From positions 1 to 6,848 of the forward strand of contig WANG01000116.1 of assembly GCA_015521945.1 (NCBI GenBank): a stretch of 6,848 nucleotides of DNA, in the 5' to 3' direction. This document shows positions 1 to 5,120 of this stretch, piece after piece. The notes below the pieces were generated by a model. That model searched no databases. It was not told the DNA's origin and worked only from the letters and a program-made list of their open reading frames with translations. Numbering within the stretch: the first letter of the stretch is position 1; every line of letters begins with the position of its first letter. Source of the DNA: Candidatus Hydrothermarchaeota archaeon (lineage in GTDB: Archaea > Hydrothermarchaeota > Hydrothermarchaeia > Hydrothermarchaeales > BMS3B). The position numbers and the translations under genes are program-made.

Positions 1-219
1 AGGTTCGGACTGGATGTGTACAAAGGCGAAGTGAAGGACATGGTCAGCGAGGGTATCGTGGAGCCTCTCTCGGTGAAAGCTCAAGCCATTGACTCCGCAA
101 GCGAAGTGGCAGTGATGATACTCAGAATTGATGACGTGATAGCTGCGAGCACCGAGAGCAAGGACAAGGGCGGCGAAGGCGGCGACTCTGGTAGCGGCGG
201 AGATTCGGACTTTGACTGA
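1..219 (+). CDS. Thermosome (group II chaperonin) subunit, C-terminal 72 residues
   Basis: The frame is open from base 1, so this is the 3' end of a longer gene. The thermosome is the cytosolic double-ring ATP-dependent chaperonin of archaea. The visible part matches the end of the equatorial domain: GLDVYKGEVKDM, then EPLSVKAQAI, then the strongly conserved MILRIDDVIAA. After this the chain ends in a low-complexity Gly/Ser/Asp tail (GGEGGDSGSGG...DFD). Thermosome subunits typically end in such flexible Gly-rich acidic or Met-containing tails that project into the ring cavity. An internal GTG at base 16 is only part of the coding sequence, not a start. Which paralogue (alpha, beta or gamma) this is cannot be decided from the tail. 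The T-rich stretch just after the stop could terminate it. Confidence 0.95.
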   Translation, partial: RFGLDVYKGEVKDMVSEGIVEPLSVKAQAIDSASEVAVMILRIDDVIAASTESKDKGGEGGDSGSGGDSDFD

Positions 220-224
220 ACATA

Positions 225-260
225 AATTTTCTTTCCCCTGTTAACCCCTCTTATTTTTCC
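225..260 (+). terminator. T-rich archaeal-type terminator after the thermosome gene
   Basis: Just after the stop codon there are several short T-runs (attttctttcccc, then ttatttttccc). Archaeal RNA polymerase terminates at T-runs without needing a hairpin. The ataaatttt at 222-230 lies about 40 nt before the tRNA and could equally be its TATA box, so the assignment is tentative. Confidence 0.4.
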
Positions 261-266
261 CACGAC

Positions 267-340
267 CCCGGCGTAGCTCAACCTGGTAGAGCGGGGGACT
301 GTAGATCCCTAGGTTGCTGGTTCAAATCCGGCCGCCGGGA
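267..340 (+). tRNA. tRNA-Tyr (anticodon GTA), no intron, no encoded CCA
   Basis: The full cloverleaf folds. The acceptor stem CCCGGCG (267-273) pairs with CGCCGGG (333-339), with discriminator A340. T8 and A9 follow. The D stem is GCTC/GAGC (276-279 and 289-292). The anticodon stem is 294-298 with 306-310 and has one G·T pair. The loop is CTGTAGA, with anticodon GTA at 301-303. The variable loop has five bases, and the T-arm is GCTGG-TTCAAAT-CCGGC (316-332). The C1-G72 pair is the archaeal/eukaryotic identity element for tyrosyl-tRNA synthetase. CCA must be added after transcription, as the genome continues TAC after A340. There is no intron, although many archaeal tRNAs have one after position 37. 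It is followed 32 nt later by the PsiE-like gene. Confidence 0.97.
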
Positions 341-371
341 TACACCTCTCTTCTTATGGGGGGGCTGAAGC

Positions 372-905
372 ATGTCAGAGGAGCAGGTGATTCTCTACAG
401 GAGGGTGCACGACGTCTTCAGGAAGACCTTAGAGACCATCCAGGACCTCATAATCATCGCCCTCTCCATGGTGGTGTTCTACGTCAGCGTGAGGGTGCTC
501 ATAAACATCCTGATGGAGGTCTCCCACGCTTTTGAGTTCAAGCGGGTGGTGTCCGAGATACTCTACATAATGATACTGGTTGAGACCTACCGCATGCTCA
601 TCATATACCTCAAGGAGCACCGCGTTGCCGTGAGCTTCATGGCTGAGATAACCCTGGTGGCGGTGCTCAGGGAGATTATACTGACGGGCGCCATGGAGAT
701 ACCTCCCCTCAGCCTGGCGATGGCAACCCTCTTCATACTGGCGCTGGTGCTGGTGATAAAGCTCACGGTGAAGGAGGAGCGCGCAGACTTAGAGGAGAAG
801 GGATTCATCCACACCGAGCTCAGGAAGATACTCAGGAGGAGGGACCGGAAGCAGAGGGGCAGGCGGCACGAGGAGGTGCGCCAGGGGCAGGAGCGAGCCC
901 CCTGA
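372..905 (+). CDS. PsiE-like small integral membrane protein
   Basis: A 177-residue protein resembling the PsiE (phosphate-starvation-inducible E) family, whose biochemical role is not known. Four hydrophobic helices are visible: about residues 24-48, 60-80, 85-105 and 112-133. The family-typical stretch VETYRMLIIYLKEHRVAV joins helices 2 and 3, followed by FMAEITLVAVLREII and the PLSLA...ILALVLVIKL last helix. The C-terminal 40 residues are highly basic (RRRDRKQRGRRHEEVRQGQ) and probably cytoplasmic; they could contact nucleic acid or lipid head groups, but that is inference. The ATG at 372 is preceded by only a weak G-rich Shine-Dalgarno-like stretch (358-364). It stands alone between the tRNA and the ilvB promoter. 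Phosphate regulation is not evident in the sequence. Confidence 0.8.
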   Translation: MSEEQVILYRRVHDVFRKTLETIQDLIIIALSMVVFYVSVRVLINILMEVSHAFEFKRVVSEILYIMILVETYRMLIIYLKEHRVAVSFMAEITLVAVLREIILTGAMEIPPLSLAMATLFILALVLVIKLTVKEERADLEEKGFIHTELRKILRRRDRKQRGRRHEEVRQGQERAP

Positions 906-932
906 GCCTCCAGCTCCAGCGCTCTGGTGCAC

Positions 933-949
933 CCAAAAAGGTTTTTAAG
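933..949 (+). promoter_or_regulatory. BRE/TATA promoter of the ilvB-ilvN-OB-pcn operon
   Basis: The purine-rich BRE-like ccaaaaag (933-940) is followed at once by the T/A-rich box gtttttaag (941-949). The transcript would start about 25 nt downstream (about 970), giving a short leader before the ATG at 988. No leader-peptide-like or attenuator structure is evident there. Confidence 0.6.
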
Positions 950-987
950 CTCACGGTGGAATATGAAAGGAGAGCAGGTGTTACGTC

Positions 988-2667
988 ATGGCTGAGATGA
1001 AGGGTGCTGATGCGGTGGTTCAGGCGCTTGAGCGAGAGGGTGTTGAGGTTATCTTTGGAATCCCCGGGGGAGCCTCAATACCCTTCTACGACTCCCTGTA
1101 CAGCTCAAGCATCAGGCACATACTGATGAGGCACGAGCAGGGTGCCGCGCACGCCGCAGATGGCTACGCCAGGGTGCTGGGGAGGGCTGGAGTGTGCAGC
1201 GCAACCTCTGGGCCTGGGGCAACCAACCTCACCACGGGCTTAGCCAACGCCTACATGGACTCCTCCCCGGTTGTGGCAATCACAGGCCAGGTGGCAACCC
1301 CCTTCATAGGCAAGGACGCCTTCCAGGAGACGGATGTCATAGGCATAACCATGCCCATAACCAAGCACAACTTCCAGGTTCGCAGCGTCTCCGAGATACC
1401 CGAGGTGGTGAGGAAAGCTTTCCACATAGCCCAGACTGGAAGGCCAGGACCCGTGCTAATAGACCTGCCCAAGGACATGCAGGAGGGCACCGCGGAGGTT
1501 GAGTTTCCCGAGGAGGTCAGCCTGATGGGGTACAGGCCCACCTACGATGGGCACCCTAAGCAGGTCAGGGAGGCTGCCAGAGCCATACTTGAGGCTGAGC
1601 GCCCGGTAATCTTAGCGGGGGGCGGGGTGATAATCTCGGGCGCCTCTGAGGAGCTGAGGCAGCTCGCCGAGCTCATACCCGCGCCCGTGGTTACCACCCT
1701 CATGGGCAAGGGGAGCTTCCCGGAGACGCACCCCCTCTCCTTGGGTGTGCTGGGGATGCACGGCAGAAGGGAGGCGAACCACGCCGTTACGGAGTCTGAC
1801 CTTCTGATAGCCGTGGGTACCAGGTTCAGCGACAGGAGCACCGGGATGGTGAGCTGCTTTGCTCCTGAAGCCAAGGTGATACACATAGACATAGACCCCG
1901 CGGAGATAGGGAAGAACGTGAGGGCGCACATACCCGTGGTGGGGGATGCGAAGCGGGTGCTGGGGCAGCTCCTCGGGGTGCTGGGCGAGATGAGGCGCCG
2001 GGAGAGGAGCAGGAGCTGGATTGAGAAGGTCACCCTCTGGAAGAAGGAGTTTGCACCCGAGCTGGAGTACGACGATGTGCCCCTGAAGCCCCACAGGGTG
2101 ATAAAGGAGATAATGGAGTTCCTGGGGGAGGATGACATAGTAACAACCGAGGTGGGACAGTGCCAGATGTGGGCGCACTGCTACATGCAGCGCAGCAAGC
2201 CCAGAACCTTCATATCCTCGGGCGGGCTCGGCACCATGGGCTTCGGGTTCCCGGCTGCAATAGGGGCGAAGGTGGCGAAGCCCGAGGTGAGGGTGGTGGA
2301 CATAGCAGGCGACGGGAGCTTCCTGATGAACATCCAGGAGCTCGCCACGGCGGTGGTGAATGAGATAGACGTGATTGTGGCGGTGTTTGACAACCGGTAC
2401 CTGGGAATGGTTAGGCAGTGGCAGGAGCTCTTCTACGACCGCAGGTACTCGGCTGTTGACCTGGGCAGCTCCCCCGACTTTGTGAAGGTCGCCGAGGCTT
2501 TCGGTGCCTTCGGGATAAGGGTGGAGAGGCCGGGGGAGATAGGGGACGCTCTGAAGCAGGCGGCAGAGGCGGGAAAGCCGGCGGTGGTGGACTTCGTGAT
2601 TGAGAGGGAGTGCAACATCTTCCCGATGGTGCCTCCCGGAAAGTGCCTGAAGGAGGTCATAGGCTGA
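988..2667 (+). CDS. ilvB: Acetolactate (acetohydroxyacid) synthase, catalytic large subunit
   Basis: This cytosolic thiamine-diphosphate enzyme condenses two pyruvates, or pyruvate and 2-oxobutyrate, in the first common step of valine, leucine and isoleucine synthesis. At 559 residues it has the usual length. The N-terminal pyrimidine-binding domain contains the catalytic Glu50 in RHEQGAAHAADGYAR, then SGPGATNLTTGLANAYMDS and FQETDVIGITMPITKHNF. The central domain carries the FAD-associated region (about 190-330). The C-terminal ThDP domain has GDGSF (441-445), separated by the usual ~25 residues from DN at 468-469, then RQWQELF, and the family ending NIFPMVPPGK. Start: ATG 988 with aggtg at 976-980; the N-terminus MAEMKGADAVVQAL aligns with family starts. 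The stop lies 2 nt before ilvN, its regulatory subunit. Biosynthetic rather than catabolic AlsS, judged by the ilvN partner. Confidence 0.97.
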   Translation: MAEMKGADAVVQALEREGVEVIFGIPGGASIPFYDSLYSSSIRHILMRHEQGAAHAADGYARVLGRAGVCSATSGPGATNLTTGLANAYMDSSPVVAITGQVATPFIGKDAFQETDVIGITMPITKHNFQVRSVSEIPEVVRKAFHIAQTGRPGPVLIDLPKDMQEGTAEVEFPEEVSLMGYRPTYDGHPKQVREAARAILEAERPVILAGGGVIISGASEELRQLAELIPAPVVTTLMGKGSFPETHPLSLGVLGMHGRREANHAVTESDLLIAVGTRFSDRSTGMVSCFAPEAKVIHIDIDPAEIGKNVRAHIPVVGDAKRVLGQLLGVLGEMRRRERSRSWIEKVTLWKKEFAPELEYDDVPLKPHRVIKEIMEFLGEDDIVTTEVGQCQMWAHCYMQRSKPRTFISSGGLGTMGFGFPAAIGAKVAKPEVRVVDIAGDGSFLMNIQELATAVVNEIDVIVAVFDNRYLGMVRQWQELFYDRRYSAVDLGSSPDFVKVAEAFGAFGIRVERPGEIGDALKQAAEAGKPAVVDFVIERECNIFPMVPPGKCLKEVIG

Positions 2668-2669
2668 GC

Positions 2670-3182
2670 ATGCAGGAGGAGCACTTCATAGTTGCGCTGG
2701 TGGAGGACCGCCCTGGGGTGATGCAGAGGATAGCTGGAATGCTGCGCAGGAGGAACTTCAACATAGACAGCATCTCGGTGGGCTCAACGGAGATACCCGG
2801 GGTGTCCAGGATAACCATGACGGTGCACGGGGACAGGCAGACCCTTGAGCAGGTGATGAAGCAGCTCAACAAGCTGATTGAAGTGGTGAAGGTGAGCGAG
2901 CTCAGGCAGGCTGAGAGCGTTGTCAGGGAGCTGGCGCTGATCAAGGTGAGCGTGAAGAACGAGCGTGCGAGGGCGGAGGTGGTGCAGTATGCCAGCATTT
3001 TCAGGGCGAGAATCGTGGATGTCGCGAAGCAGAGCATGATGATTGAGATAACGGGGGATGAGGAGAAGCTGAGCGCCTTTATTGAGCTCATGCGCACCTA
3101 CGGGATTGTTGAGATTGCAAGAACCGGCAAGGTTATAATGGCGAGGGGCGCCAGAAGCGTTAAGGTAAGGGAGACGAGATGA
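2670..3182 (+). CDS. ilvN: Acetolactate synthase, regulatory small subunit
   Basis: A 170-residue partner of IlvB that raises its activity and confers feedback control by branched-chain amino acids, typically valine. The N-terminal ACT domain (about 4-77) opens with HFIVALVEDRPGVMQRIAGM and RRRNFNIDSISVG, the typical small-subunit signature. The C-terminal domain (about 85-160) contains RELALIKVSV, then EVVQYASIFRARIVDVA and the ending ARTGKVIMARG. The frame extends 20 codons further upstream (to 2610) inside ilvB, but ATG 2670 gives the family-typical N-terminus and is preceded by aggaggt (2651-2657). The gap from ilvB is 2 nt, and its stop overlaps the next start (ATGA), so translation is probably coupled. 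Whether valine inhibits this version cannot be read from the sequence alone. Confidence 0.96.
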   Translation: MQEEHFIVALVEDRPGVMQRIAGMLRRRNFNIDSISVGSTEIPGVSRITMTVHGDRQTLEQVMKQLNKLIEVVKVSELRQAESVVRELALIKVSVKNERARAEVVQYASIFRARIVDVAKQSMMIEITGDEEKLSAFIELMRTYGIVEIARTGKVIMARGARSVKVRETR

Positions 3183-3526
3183 AGGAGCAGCGCAGACGGG
3201 CACCGGCGGTTGAGGTGGAGATAGGGAGCATACTCCCCGAGATGAGGCGGGTGAGGGTGCTGGGTACCATCGTGGACCGCGACTCCGCGGGCGGCACAGC
3301 CCTGCTGGACGACGGCACAGGTAGAGCGGTGCTGCTCTTCTCCGACCCCGAGGTGTTTGAGCAGGTGCAGGAGGGAAGGAGGGTCAGGGTGATAGGCAGA
3401 CCCAGGGTTGAGGAGGGGGTGGTTATAGAGGTGGAGGTGGTGCAGGATATGGAGGGGCTTGAGCCAGGCCTTTACGAGCAGGTTAAGTATGCGGTTGAGA
3501 GTCTGAGCAAGGAGGCTGAGATATGA
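3179..3526 (+). CDS. Small OB-fold protein, possibly single-strand nucleic-acid binding (RPA-like)
   Basis: A 115-residue protein with the beta-strand pattern of a single OB fold at about residues 18-95: MRRVRVLGTIVDRD, then TALLDDGTGRAVLLF, then GRRVRVIGRPRVEEGVVIEVEVV. The 'DDGTGRA' turn between strands is common in RPA32-type and tRNA-anticodon-type OB domains. The N-terminus is short and basic (KEQRRR); the C-terminus is a predicted helix (GLYEQVKYAVESLSKEA), comparable to the helix RPA32-type proteins use to assemble. It overlaps ilvN by 4 nt and pcn by 4 nt (ATGA at both ends). Next to PCNA, a replication or repair role is plausible, but the exact ligand is inferred. No Cys or His zinc site is present. 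Confidence 0.75.
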   Translation: MKEQRRRAPAVEVEIGSILPEMRRVRVLGTIVDRDSAGGTALLDDGTGRAVLLFSDPEVFEQVQEGRRVRVIGRPRVEEGVVIEVEVVQDMEGLEPGLYEQVKYAVESLSKEAEI

Positions 3527-4296
3527 GAGCCATGCTTTCGGATGCGAAGGTGCTGAAGCTGAGCATAGATGCGATATCCAACATGATAGATGAGGCTGGG
3601 ATAGAGGCGAGCGATAGCGGGCTCAGGTTGCGTGCCATGGACCCTGCGCACGTTGCGATGGTTGACTTTCTGCTGCCTGCGAGCAGCTTTGACGAGTACG
3701 AGTGCGGCAGCGACGTGGTGCTTGGCGTTGACCTGGACAGGCTGAACACCATTCTGAAGCGCGCTGGCGCCAGCGACGCCGTTGAGCTTATCGCCGAGGG
3801 CGAGGAGCCGAGCTCCCTGCAGATAGTGCTGCACGGCAGGGCTACAAGGAGGTTCAGCCTGCCCCTGATTGCCGCGGGCGGTGAGGAGCTCAGGGTGCCC
3901 GAGCTGAGCTTCCTTGCCGAGGTTGAGGTGGACCCGAAGGTGCTGAGCGAAGCTATCAAGAGCGTGGAGATTATAAGCGAGCACGTGGTGCTGAGCTGCG
4001 ACTCCGAGGCTTTCAGAATCTCGGCAGAGGGTTACATAGATAAGGTAGAGGAGAAGGCGCCTGAGGGACCTTATAATGTGGAAATAGTGGTGCCCAAGGA
4101 TGAGGCGATGAGCTTCAGGTGTGAGCAGCCTTGCAGGAGCATGTTCAGCATTGAGTATCTGAGGGATATGACCAAGGCGGGGGACATCACAGATATCGCG
4201 AGGCTCAGCATCGGCAACGATATACCGCTCAAGCTTGACTACCCAAGAAGCTTGGCTAACTTGAGCTTCTTATTGGCGCCGTGTTTTGAGGAGTAA
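3523..4296 (+). CDS. pcn: DNA polymerase sliding clamp PCNA
   Basis: PCNA forms a trimeric ring around DNA and tethers polymerase, FEN1, ligase and other replication and repair factors. At 257 residues it has family length. Signatures: DAKVLKLSIDAISNMIDEA at the N-terminus, RAMDPAHVAMVDF (residues 37-49), the acidic domain-linking region near 125-135 (LSFLAEVEVDP), the RSMFSIEYLRDM segment and GNDIPLKLDYP. It ends in LAPCFEE, the C-terminal segment that receives PIP-box peptides. ATG 3523 overlaps the upstream stop (ATGA), fitting coupled translation; ATG 3532 (MLSDAK...) is an alternative start only three codons further in. It is the last gene of the operon, followed by a T-run. Confidence 0.95.
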   Translation: MRAMLSDAKVLKLSIDAISNMIDEAGIEASDSGLRLRAMDPAHVAMVDFLLPASSFDEYECGSDVVLGVDLDRLNTILKRAGASDAVELIAEGEEPSSLQIVLHGRATRRFSLPLIAAGGEELRVPELSFLAEVEVDPKVLSEAIKSVEIISEHVVLSCDSEAFRISAEGYIDKVEEKAPEGPYNVEIVVPKDEAMSFRCEQPCRSMFSIEYLRDMTKAGDITDIARLSIGNDIPLKLDYPRSLANLSFLLAPCFEE

Positions 4297-4317
4297 TTAA
4301 AATTTAAATTTTTTTTA
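4297..4317 (+). terminator. AT-rich terminator after pcn
   Basis: Immediately after the PCNA stop the sequence consists solely of A and T and includes an eight-T run (4309-4316). This is a typical archaeal T-run terminator without a GC hairpin. It also marks the edge between core chromosome and the accessory region. Confidence 0.65.
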
Positions 4318-4376
4318 AAAACTGTGATGCTGAATCACGCGTAATAATAAAGCATAAATTCACATGCGGTGCGGGA

Positions 4377-4394
4377 GCTTAATAGTCATTAAGC
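4377..4394. promoter_or_regulatory. Inverted repeat (7-4-7) overlapping the BRE, candidate operator
   Basis: A perfect inverted repeat gcttaat-agtc-attaagc sits directly against the BRE of the first accessory promoter, sharing its first two bases. A dimeric repressor bound here would block TFB/TBP loading. No regulator gene is visible in the window, so this is inference from position and symmetry. A weaker 5-5-5 repeat (attac-caaca-gtaat, 4591-4605) precedes the second promoter. Confidence 0.45.
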
Positions 4395-4408
4395 GAAAAG
4401 TATATATA
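4393..4408 (+). promoter_or_regulatory. BRE/TATA promoter P1 (gcgaaaag + tatatata)
   Basis: A textbook archaeal promoter: BRE gcgaaaag (4393-4400) and TATA box tatatata (4401-4408). Transcription should begin near 4430, leaving just enough leader to hold the ggtgag ribosome site (4432-4437) before ATG 4442. The same 16 bases recur exactly at 4618-4633. Confidence 0.8.
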
Positions 4409-4441
4409 TGAGCTTGAACAATAATAAAGACGGTGAGAAAA

Positions 4442-4573
4442 ATGGGAACTTGCAAAGAATGCGCAGAATACCACCCCGAAACGGGGTGGTGTAGTATAGT
4501 GCTGGAATACGGCGTAAACCCCTATTTCAATTTCTCGGAAGGGTGCGCATGCTTCAGGCGTGCGCGCCCTTAA
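4442..4573 (+). CDS. 43-residue Cys-rich mini-protein, possible zinc ribbon
   Basis: A short gene beginning MGTCKECAEYHPETGWCS and ending GCACFRRARP. Its Cys positions (4, 7, 17, 35, 37) form CxxC-x9-C-x17-CxC, consistent with a small metal-binding fold. To my recollection, short proteins with a CxxC near the start and a 'C..F' end are common in mobile elements, usually of unknown function. Support for reality: a strong promoter at the right distance (P1), a ggtgag Shine-Dalgarno site 4 nt before the ATG, and a hairpin plus T-run ending it. Two hairpins lie inside the coding sequence (4468-4492 and 4541-4569). It is transcribed separately from the downstream genes, which have their own promoter. 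No function is assigned. Confidence 0.75.
   Translation: MGTCKECAEYHPETGWCSIVLEYGVNPYFNFSEGCACFRRARP
4468..4492 (+). other. Coding-sequence hairpin, 10-bp stem, GAAAC loop
   Basis: The stem accacccc (4470-4477) pairs perfectly with ggggtggt (4483-4490) around loop gaaac. It extends by one T·G and one A-T pair to 4468/4492. It encodes YHPETGWCS of the mini-protein and is the first member of the hairpin-rich pattern. Confidence 0.75.
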
Positions 4574-4580
4574 TTTTTTT
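4541..4580 (+). terminator. 12-bp hairpin plus T-run, overlapping the end of the mini-protein gene
   Basis: gggtgcgcatgc (4541-4552) pairs with gcgtgcgcgccc (4558-4569) across the 5-nt loop ttcag. There are ten Watson-Crick and two T·G pairs. The stop codon TAA (4571-4573) and a seven-T run (4574-4580) follow. The layout resembles a bacterial intrinsic terminator, which is unusual for archaea. The stem also encodes the last residues including CACFRR. Confidence 0.7.
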
Positions 4581-4617
4581 CTCCTTACATATTACCAACA
4601 GTAATGCTTTATATTAT

Positions 4618-4633
4618 GCGAAAAGTATATATA
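4618..4633 (+). promoter_or_regulatory. BRE/TATA promoter P2, exact copy of the P1 core
   Basis: gcgaaaag (4618-4625) plus tatatata (4626-4633) repeats the P1 core exactly; a gctt...att stretch upstream is loosely similar too. The expected start near 4655 falls after the ATG at 4651, which argues for translation from ATG 4669. A short tandem (TAGG)x3 follows at 4632-4643. Confidence 0.8.
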
Positions 4634-4655
4634 GGTAGGTAGGTAACATAATGTT

Positions 4656-4664
4656 GGAGGTGAG
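4656..4664 (+). promoter_or_regulatory. Shine-Dalgarno site that selects ATG 4669
   Basis: ggaggtgag lies 4 nt before ATG 4669. The same motif with an A-rich spacer precedes the genes at 5121 and 5618, with close variants at 4442 (ggtgag) and 6355 (ggaggtgat). The in-frame ATG at 4651 would place this site inside the gene and lies at or before the predicted transcript start. Confidence 0.75.
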
Positions 4665-4668
4665 AAAA

Positions 4669-5010
4669 ATGGAGGAAGATTGTCCCTATTGGGGTGGGCG
4701 CCTCCGCATCCCCCCGTGTGGGGATGCGGAGGAAATCAAGGAGGTGGAGGAAATGAACCTCCACCTCCTTGAGAGATTTTTAGAAGCCGCCTCCTCCCTT
4801 CCCCCGGGGGAGGAGGCGGAGTCGCTGGTAGGGGTGGGGATTGACCCCGCTAACTGCCCCTACCAGCAGCAGCGCCTCTCCCGGGGGCACCCGGGAGGGG
4901 CGTGTGAGGGCGAGGAGTGTCATAACTGCTCCTCGCCCTTTAGGGTGTGTAGTGCTCATTGGGAGCGCTACACACCCTGCCAGGGGTGGGAGTGTCTCGT
5001 GCATGATTAG
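4669..5010 (+). CDS. 113-residue Cys-rich protein of unknown function, encoded in an eight-hairpin array
   Basis: I do not recognise this protein. It starts MEEDCPYWGG, has an acidic then Leu-rich segment (residues 20-44, EEIKEVEEMNLHLLERFLE) that should be helical, a Pro/Gly/Glu stretch, and a Cys-rich C-terminal half. Cysteines are at 5, 17, 63, 79, 84, 87, 94, 104 and 109; CEGEECHNC, with CxxxxCxxC spacing, suggests metal binding. CPY occurs twice (5-7 and 63-65). Almost every base from 4701 to the stop lies in a hairpin, so the amino-acid sequence is heavily constrained by base pairing. For example the K-E-V-E and L-H-L-L segments at 24-34 are encoded by opposite arms of one stem. The strong promoter, Shine-Dalgarno site and terminator support expression. 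Translation is likely but not certain: the transcript could act mainly as a structured RNA. Confidence 0.65.
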   Translation: MEEDCPYWGGRLRIPPCGDAEEIKEVEEMNLHLLERFLEAASSLPPGEEAESLVGVGIDPANCPYQQQRLSRGHPGGACEGEECHNCSSPFRVCSAHWERYTPCQGWECLVHD

Positions 5011-5030
5011 CCGCGGGGCACTCCCACCCC
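4701..5030 (+). other. Array of eight consecutive hairpins with unrelated stem sequences
   Basis: Stems (arms; loop between): H1 4701-4713/4720-4732, 13 bp perfect. H2 4736-4750/4758-4772, 15 bp perfect. H3 4787-4798/4808-4819, 12 bp perfect. H4 4824-4834/4857-4867, 11 bp perfect with an inner gggg/cccc stem. H5 4873-4885/4890-4902, 13 bp with one T·G and loop GGCA. H6 4907-4917/4929-4939, 11 bp perfect. H7 4942-4957/4963-4978, 16 bp with one T·G. H8 4983-5001/5012-5030, 19 bp with three T·G. Spacers between neighbours are 2-14 nt and centres are about 36-49 nt apart. Sequences differ from stem to stem, so this is not a repeat family. Pair symmetry is in codon register for H1, H2, H4 and H5 but not for the others, so codon symmetry does not explain it. 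Confidence 0.9.
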
Positions 5031-5037
5031 CTTTTTT
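4983..5037 (+). terminator. 19-bp hairpin with the stop codon in its loop, then a T-run
   Basis: H8 of the array holds the final codons in its 5' arm. The TAG stop (5008-5010) is in the loop 5002-5011, and cactcccacccc forms the 3' arm, followed by ctttttttat. This looks like an intrinsic terminator or 3'-end protecting structure. Read-through would join it to the next gene, which has no obvious TATA box of its own. Confidence 0.65.
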
Positions 5038-5046
5038 TATTTCCTT

Positions 5047-5095
5047 GCGGGGTGGCGGTCGGCGCCCTTGGGGGGTTCAACTCCCCCGCCCCGCA
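5047..5095 (+). other. tRNA-like element: acceptor stem plus T-arm, no D or anticodon arm
   Basis: gcggggt (5047-5053) pairs with gccccgc (5088-5094): six Watson-Crick pairs and one T·G. A 5-bp stem ggggg/ccccc (5071-5075 and 5083-5087) closes the 7-nt loop ttcaact, which fits the T-loop consensus TTCRANY. The 3' acceptor arm follows the T stem directly, as in tRNA, then an A in the discriminator position. In place of the D and anticodon arms are 17 nt containing a 4-bp hairpin (ggcg-gtcgg-cgcc, 5054-5066). Position 8 is G, not the usual T. It is not a functional tRNA. It could be a tRNA remnant, an attachment-site relic, a tRNA mimic in the 5' leader of the next gene, or simply one more hairpin of the local pattern. 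Confidence 0.35.
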
Positions 5096-5120
5096 TCAAA
5101 AAACAAAGGAGGTGAGATGA

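Noticed and set aside
267..340. tRNA-Tyr as the integration site of the accessory element
   Set aside because: Core genes (PsiE-like, ilvBN, OB-fold, pcn) follow it, no repeat of its 3' end is seen in the window, and the tRNA-like element at 5047 has a different sequence.
2610..2669. 20-codon N-terminal extension of ilvN
   Set aside because: It lies inside ilvB in another frame; the family-typical N-terminus begins at ATG 2670 after a good ribosome site.
3762..3775. Perfect 14-bp palindrome cgctggc-gccagcg in pcn
   Set aside because: A single zero-loop palindrome in GC-rich core coding sequence, with no neighbours of the same kind; could be chance.
4324..4338. Small inverted repeat gtgat-gctga-atcac after pcn
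   Set aside because: A 5-bp stem only, with no T-run or promoter element next to it; not distinguishable from chance.
4651..4668. Start of the 113-aa gene at ATG 4651
   Set aside because: It would put the Shine-Dalgarno site inside the gene and lies at or before the predicted transcript start; ATG 4669 fits.
4780..5004. Minus-strand open frame opposite the 113-aa gene
   Set aside because: Palindromic coding makes both strands look alike; no ribosome site or promoter on that strand and no recognisable protein.
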